A stretch of 9,889 nt of DNA from SAR324 cluster bacterium. Its GTDB lineage: Bacteria > SAR324 > JACQKK01. Made by a program: the position numbers and the translations under genes. Location: assembly GCA_022572825.1 (NCBI GenBank), contig JACZVE010000076.1, positions 1 through 9,889 of the forward strand, written 5' to 3'. Each line of letters opens with the position of its first letter. Positions within the stretch are counted from its first letter, which is position 1. Shown piece by piece: positions 6,090 to 9,889 of this stretch. The notes under the pieces are model-generated. The model was given only the letters and a program-made list of their open reading frames with translations. It did not search any database and was not told where the DNA came from.

Positions 6090-8648
6090 TCACTCCTCGC
6101 GGATGGTCGCGACGATGGAAAGGCGCGTGGCGCGATAGATGGGGTACAGGCTCCCCAGCAGCGCCGCACCCAGCGCCAGACCGAGCAGCCATCCGTACGA
6201 GCCCTCCTGGGGCAGGAACTGCAGCGTCCAACCGAATGCGCGCCGGTTGACCACGAAGATGAGCACCATCGCCGTCAGCAGGCCGGTGGGCCAGCTTACC
6301 AGCGCGGCCGTGAGGGCCAGCAGCGCCGCCTCCAGCGCCATGGAGGCGCCCAGCACGCCGCGCGAAACTCCGATGGCACGCAGGAAGCCCAGGGTGCGCA
6401 GGCGCTCTTCCAGCAGCGCGGTGAGGGCGCTGACCACGGCGATAAAGGCGACCAGGGCCGCCAGCGCGCCCATCAGGTCCGTAATGGCGAAGCTGCGGTC
6501 GAAGACGCGCAGCGCGTTGTCGCGTAGCTCGGCGTTGGGAGTCACGTGCAGCCGCCCGGCCTGCGGCAGCGATTCGATGGCGCGCAGGGCGTGTTCCAGG
6601 GAGGTTCCCGGCCGCAGCCACAGCGCCGCACGCCGGGGAGGTGGGGCCCCAAACACGTCCTCGAACTGCCGCCGCTCCATGTAGATCACGCCCTGGGGCG
6701 CGGAGTAGTTCTGCACCACCGCGCCGATGACGAAGTCGCGCTCGCCTTGCGGGGTGGGCAGCGTGAGCACATCCCCCCGCCGCAGGGCGAGGGGAAAAGC
6801 CAGCGGCTCCGAGACGAATATCTCACCGGCGGCGAGCCGGGCGAAGACTTCTTCCTTGCTGCCATCGCGCGTGGGCAAATTGCTGTTGCGCGCGTAGGCG
6901 GGCAGGTCTACCGCCAGCACCAGCACCTCGCGGTCTCCCAACACGACTCGGCGCGATCGCAACACGGCCACGTCGCGTACGAAGGGGAACCGCCGCAGCG
7001 CTTGCAGCAGTCCGCCGGGCAGGGGCGTGTCGTCCTCCAGCACCGCCGAATGCAGATACAGGTCGGCCGTGACGACCTGGTCCAGCCATATCTCGAAGGT
7101 GCGCTTGAAGGAGCGCACGGTAATTTCGATCGCCAGCGCCAGGGAAAGGGCCAACATCAGGGAGGCTGCCGCCATGCCCGTGCGGGAGAGTGCCCGGCCC
7201 AGGTTGCGCCCCGCCATACGGCCCGCGGCGCCGAACAGTGCCCCCAGCACCGGCGTCGCCAGCCGGCTCACCAGCACCACGGCGGGCGGGCACAATAGCG
7301 CACCGCCCAGCGCCAGCGCCGTCGCCCCGATCAGGCCGGCAAGCAGTGAGCTGCCGGGAACCAGGGTGAGCGCGGCCGCCACGGCGAGTGCGCCGGAGCC
7401 GACCAACACCCAGCGGGCCAGCGGAAACCGGCGGGGATCGGGCATGCGCGAGATCCGCACCGCCGCCAGCGGCGAGACGCGCGCGCCGGCCCAGGCAGGC
7501 TGCAGCGCGCCCGCGATGGATACGCCGATGGCCAGGGCAAGGCCCACCGTCCAGATACGCGCATCCAGGGCCACGGTGGCGGGCATGGCCTCCACGTTCA
7601 ATACCACCTCGAAAAGGGTCGCGCCGGTGTTGCGCAGCATCACGGCGCCCAGCCAGCGGCCGAGCAACACCCCGGCCACGCCTCCGATCGTACCCAGCAA
7701 AACCGCCTCCAGCAGCAGCGCGGCAAATATGGTGCGGGTGGCCGAGCCGATGCAGCGCAGCATGGCGATGGTCGACTCGCGCTGCACCACGGAAAAGGTG
7801 GCCGCGTTGTAGATGAGGAACATGGCCACCAGCAATGCGAACAGGCCCAGAGCCTCCAGATTGAGCCGGAAGGCGCGGGACATATGGGCGATCCGTTCGG
7901 CGCGCCGCCCGGTGCGCTCCAGGGTCACCCCTGGCGGCAGCAGCGCTGCCAGCCCGCGTTCGCCGCCGGGCTTGACGATCAGGTTGATCGCATCGAGCCG
8001 CCCCACCTTGCCGAAGCGCTCCTGATGGGTCGCCACGTCCACGATCACCGTGCGGGAGAAGGCGTGCCGCCGGTGCGCGGGAGGCTGGAAGACACCCGAT
8101 ACCCGGAAGCGCTGCGAGCCCGCGGACGTCTCCACGTCAAACGCGTCGCCGGGGCCAAGGGCGAGCCGCTCGGCCAATGCGGCGGGGAGCAGGACAGCGG
8201 CCGGATCCGCCAGAAACCGCTCGAGCTGCCTCACGGCATCGGCGGCCGCGGTATCCCCCCGCCCCGCCAGGAAGGCAACCTCCCGGAAGGCGGCATCGCT
8301 CACCGGGTCGATGCCCAGCACCGTCAGCGGCAGCCGCTCCGCGCCTTGCGTGACGATTCGGTCGCGCAGCAGGGGCGCCGCCGCCCGCACGGGCTCAGCC
8401 AGCGCCAAGCGTGGGAACAGCGATTCGGAGAGGCCACCGCCTGCGGGAGCGTAAACGCGGTGAGTGGCCTTGCCGGCGATCGCATCGACCCCCTCTGCGA
8501 ACGCATCCAGCGCGCCCCGATTGGCCAGTTGAATCGCGCAAAAAACCGCCACGCCGAGGACGATCCCGCTGAAGCACAGGACAACCTGCAGCTTGTGGCG
8601 CAACCAGTAGCGGGCCTGCACCCGGAATACCGCCGCAAGCGGCTTCAT
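6090..8648 (-). CDS. FtsX-type ABC transporter permease with two periplasmic domains (YbbP-like), 852 residues
   Basis: Membrane subunit of a type VII / LolCDE-MacB-like ABC transporter, a class that couples ATP hydrolysis to conformational work on periplasmic or outer-membrane lipids, peptides or envelope enzymes. Layout from hydropathy by eye: TM1 (about 20 to 41), a first MacB-like periplasmic domain (45 to 260), TM2 to TM4 (263 to 288, 307 to 333, 363 to 388), TM5 and TM6 (411 to 462), TM7 (490 to 510), a second periplasmic domain (511 to 720), and TM8 to TM10 (722 to 840). The two FtsX coupling-helix signatures are visible: STIAMLRCIGSATRTIF (near 292) and RLRTLGFLRAIGVSRG (near 749). 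The end, ATRLSIVATIREE, is typical of FtsX domains. Ten helices and about 850 residues match YbbP-type fused permeases rather than four-helix LolC/MacB. The ATG overlaps the ATPase stop (ATGA). Its stop lies 9 bp from that of the convergent dehydrogenase. Substrate unknown. Confidence 0.95.
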   Translation of the reverse strand: MKPLAAVFRVQARYWLRHKLQVVLCFSGIVLGVAVFCAIQLANRGALDAFAEGVDAIAGKATHRVYAPAGGGLSESLFPRLALAEPVRAAAPLLRDRIVTQGAERLPLTVLGIDPVSDAAFREVAFLAGRGDTAAADAVRQLERFLADPAAVLLPAALAERLALGPGDAFDVETSAGSQRFRVSGVFQPPAHRRHAFSRTVIVDVATHQERFGKVGRLDAINLIVKPGGERGLAALLPPGVTLERTGRRAERIAHMSRAFRLNLEALGLFALLVAMFLIYNAATFSVVQRESTIAMLRCIGSATRTIFAALLLEAVLLGTIGGVAGVLLGRWLGAVMLRNTGATLFEVVLNVEAMPATVALDARIWTVGLALAIGVSIAGALQPAWAGARVSPLAAVRISRMPDPRRFPLARWVLVGSGALAVAAALTLVPGSSLLAGLIGATALALGGALLCPPAVVLVSRLATPVLGALFGAAGRMAGRNLGRALSRTGMAAASLMLALSLALAIEITVRSFKRTFEIWLDQVVTADLYLHSAVLEDDTPLPGGLLQALRRFPFVRDVAVLRSRRVVLGDREVLVLAVDLPAYARNSNLPTRDGSKEEVFARLAAGEIFVSEPLAFPLALRRGDVLTLPTPQGERDFVIGAVVQNYSAPQGVIYMERRQFEDVFGAPPPRRAALWLRPGTSLEHALRAIESLPQAGRLHVTPNAELRDNALRVFDRSFAITDLMGALAALVAFIAVVSALTALLEERLRTLGFLRAIGVSRGVLGASMALEAALLALTAALVSWPTGLLTAMVLIFVVNRRAFGWTLQFLPQEGSYGWLLGLALGAALLGSLYPIYRATRLSIVATIREE

Positions 8649-9388
8649 GGATGCCGGCCTATCGAGGAGCGTGGCGGTGCGGCTGCGGAGGCCGCAGGGG
8701 TGGGCGGCGGGTGCGGGGCGCTATCGCTTAGCACGCCGCCGTCCCGCAACTCGATGCGGCGCGCGGCCCGCTCCGCCACCTCCGGGCTGTGCGTGGCGAT
8801 GACCAGCGTGGTGGCGCGGGCGGTGGTGAGCCGCCATAGCAACTCCAGCACCCGCTGACCCGTTTCCGAATCCAGGTTCCCCGTGGGCTCGTCCGCCAAA
8901 AGAACCGGTGGGTCGAGCATCAGCGCCCGCGCAACGGCAATGCGCTGTTGCTCGCCGCCGGAAAGCCGGTCGGGAAAAGTGTCGGACCGCTCCTGCAGCT
9001 CCACGTCCGCCAGCAGAGCCAGGGCCTTGGCCTTCGCCTGATGGGCGCCATAGGACGCCAACTCGGCAGGCAGCAGCAGATTTTCCATCACGGTCAGGGC
9101 AGGCAACAGGTGATAGAATTGAAACACGAAGCCGATATGGCGCAGCCGGAAGTCCGTCAGGGCTTGATCGGACAACGCATCGAGAGCCTGCCCGGCGATG
9201 GTTACCCGCCCCTCGCTGGGCCATTCCAGCCCTCCCATCAGGTGCAGCAGCGTGCTCTTTCCGGAACCGCTCTTGCCCACCAGAGCGACGGTTGCACCCC
9301 TTGGCACATAAACATCGACCTCGGCCAACGCGTGAACTTTCCGTTCGCCGTCCCTATAGACGCGGGAAACACGCTCCAAATGAATCAT
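8645..9388 (-). CDS. ABC transporter ATP-binding protein (YbbA/LolD/MacB-type), 247 residues
   Basis: Cytoplasmic ATPase that powers the permease encoded directly after it. All motifs are intact: Walker A GKSGSGKST (38 to 46), Q-loop Gln90 in FVFQFYHLLP, signature LSGGEQQRIAVARAL (142 to 156), Walker B VLLADEPTGNLD (162 to 173) with catalytic Glu167, and H-loop His200 in VIATHS. The FQ-x-x-x-LLP and GNLD segments are characteristic of the LolD/MacB/YbbA group. After about residue 223 there is a Pro/Ala-rich, probably disordered tail of about 25 residues that is longer than usual. The stop overlaps the permease start by 4 bp (ATGA), so the two are translationally coupled. The ATG at 9388 fits the family start, but I see no good Shine-Dalgarno before it. 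Confidence 0.97.
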   Translation of the reverse strand: MIHLERVSRVYRDGERKVHALAEVDVYVPRGATVALVGKSGSGKSTLLHLMGGLEWPSEGRVTIAGQALDALSDQALTDFRLRHIGFVFQFYHLLPALTVMENLLLPAELASYGAHQAKAKALALLADVELQERSDTFPDRLSGGEQQRIAVARALMLDPPVLLADEPTGNLDSETGQRVLELLWRLTTARATTLVIATHSPEVAERAARRIELRDGGVLSDSAPHPPPTPAASAAAPPRSSIGRHP

Positions 9389-9431
9389 CGGCGGTCATGC
9401 ATGGAATTCATTCAGTCCCGGCCCTCAGTTC

Positions 9432-9460
9432 ATTTTGCCGGGCGAAACGCCTAATACCAA
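9432..9460 (-). promoter_or_regulatory. Candidate sigma70-type promoter of the ABC operon
   Basis: On the minus strand TTGGTA (9460 to 9455) and CAAAAT (9437 to 9432) are 17 nt apart, each matching 4 of 6 consensus bases. This would give a leader of roughly 35 to 40 nt before the ATPase ATG. It lies between the ATPase gene and the palindromes. Confidence 0.3.
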
Positions 9461-9509
9461 GGCGCGTGCAAAAAATAACCTGCCACGCGTTGTCGTTGGA
9501 ACCTCACCC

Positions 9510-9549
9510 CCCGCTCCCCCTCTCCTTAGCAAAGGAGAGGGGGAGCGGG
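9510..9549. repeat. Perfect 18-bp palindrome (REP/MITE-like element, copy 1)
   Basis: The arm CCCGCTCCCCCTCTCCTT (9510 to 9527) is the exact reverse complement of 9532 to 9549, with loop AGCA. There is no U-run on either side. C-rich palindromes of this kind, with a CTCCTT/AAGGAG core, are common dispersed extragenic repeats in many high-GC bacteria. With copy 2 it shares the core CCCCTCTCCTT and a GCGCGCG-rich right flank. As RNA it would form a very stable hairpin on either strand and could act as a transcription or mRNA-decay barrier upstream of the ABC operon. Confidence 0.85.
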
Positions 9550-9656
9550 CTGCGCGCGCGTCACGAGGGCCGTTCGGCGAGCCGATGTGCACCGCTTTGC
9601 CAGGCGCAGTACGGACATGGCAGCAAACCCCCCGATTGTATACTCCCGGATTCCAG

Positions 9657-9681
9657 CCCCTCTCCTTTGCGAGGAGAGGGG
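9657..9681. repeat. 10-bp palindrome (related element, copy 2)
   Basis: CCCCTCTCCT (9657 to 9666) pairs with AGGAGAGGGG (9672 to 9681) around the loop TTGCG. It is followed by a GC-rich flank to about 9709 containing GGCGGGTGCGCGCG, similar to the GCGGGCTGCGCGCGCG after copy 1. The two copies lie about 107 bp apart. The PurF-like sequence starts directly after this flank. Confidence 0.75.
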
Positions 9682-9709
9682 TGGCGCCCTGCGGGCGGCG
9701 GGTGCGCGC

Positions 9710-9889
9710 GAGATTCATTTGCGTGTGGCCAGTCCAACCATTAAGCATCCCTGCTACTTTGGCATCGATTTTCCGGACCCCAAGGAACTCATCGCGAATC
9801 AGTTGTCGGTGGAGAAGATTCGTGATTACCTCAAGGTTGACTCGTTGAGTTTTCTGTCGCATGACGGGATGCTGTCGTGCGTCAAGATG
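9710..9889 (+). pseudogene. purF: C-terminal fragment of amidophosphoribosyltransferase (PurF), no N-terminus, runs off right edge
   Basis: PurF makes phosphoribosylamine from PRPP and glutamine, the first step of purine synthesis. The 60 codons to the window end match a late C-terminal part: EIHLRVASPTIKHPCYFGID (1 to 20), then a PKELIA segment, SVEKIRDYLKVDSLSFLS (33 to 50) and DGMLSCVK. This resembles the Bacillus-type PurF (SSPPI-x-x-PC-F/Y-YGID; ADTLSFLS), not the E. coli type. The N-terminal glutaminase domain, its Cys1 and the PRPP-binding motif are absent: upstream there is only palindromic repeat DNA. The frame happens to stay open back to an ATG at 9617, but those 31 extra residues come from the repeat region and are not PurF. 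GC is 50% by hand count, below the rest of the window. It is a displaced scrap, a transferred remnant, or the far side of an assembly join. Confidence 0.8.

Larger units (their letters stand above)
9389..9709. other. Non-coding region with palindromes upstream of the ABC operon
   Basis: About 320 bp hold the candidate promoter and the two palindromes. Open frames across it give Arg/Pro/Gly-rich translations such as SPSPLRGEG and LLAKERG, typical products of translating palindromic extragenic repeats, so I call no gene here. Confidence 0.65.

Noticed and set aside
7884..8858. Plus-strand open frame of 324 codons
   Set aside because: Antisense to the permease and ATPase genes, both of which have full family motifs.
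9510..9549. 18-bp palindrome as a rho-independent terminator
   Set aside because: No run of T follows on either strand, and the related copy nearby fits a dispersed repeat better.
8908..9744. Plus-strand open frame of 278 codons reaching into the repeats
   Set aside because: Starts antisense to the ATPase and ends in translated palindromes (SPSPLRGEG-type); not a gene.

Overview
The window is GC-rich DNA, with coding third positions mostly G or C. It looks like a proteobacterial chromosome, most plausibly gammaproteobacterial. That placement rests on the YggU-type DUF167 protein, the YbbA/YbbP-type ABC pair and a secreted TPR protein with a normal Sec signal; no rRNA or other marker is present, so it is inference. 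I see no tRNA, rRNA, CRISPR array, transposase or phage gene, and no clear candidate for a new defence or mobile system.

Left block (1 to 4134, minus strand): a tightly packed operon transcribed leftwards. In order it holds a 63-residue unknown protein, a DUF167/YggU protein, a 1084-residue exported TPR protein, and the N-terminal part of an M50 membrane metalloprotease that runs off the left edge. The first three genes overlap (29 bp, then 13 bp) and the fourth follows after 53 bp, so they are probably translated from one mRNA. The TPR scaffold and the intramembrane protease both point to the cell envelope.

Middle: about 800 bp (4135 to 4943) with no convincing gene lies between the divergent left operon and a plus-strand acyl-CoA dehydrogenase (4944 to 6080). 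That gene stands alone, has a strong ribosome binding site, and ends only 9 bp from the end of the next, convergent gene.

Right block (6090 to 9388, minus strand): a two-gene ABC transporter operon, ATPase then FtsX-type permease, with a 4-bp ATGA stop/start overlap. It resembles the YbbA-YbbP pair and LolCDE/MacB-type mechanotransmission transporters. No thioesterase (tesA) is next to it here.

Right edge (9389 to 9889): a possible promoter for the ABC operon, then two related C-rich palindromes (perfect 18-bp and 10-bp stems), then abruptly an in-frame C-terminal piece of amidophosphoribosyltransferase (PurF). The PurF piece has no N-terminal or catalytic part, begins at the edge of the second palindrome, and is about 50% GC by hand count against clearly higher GC elsewhere. 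It is either a decayed or transferred gene scrap or an assembly join. This junction and the unusual continuation of the M50 protein at the left edge are the two places most worth checking.
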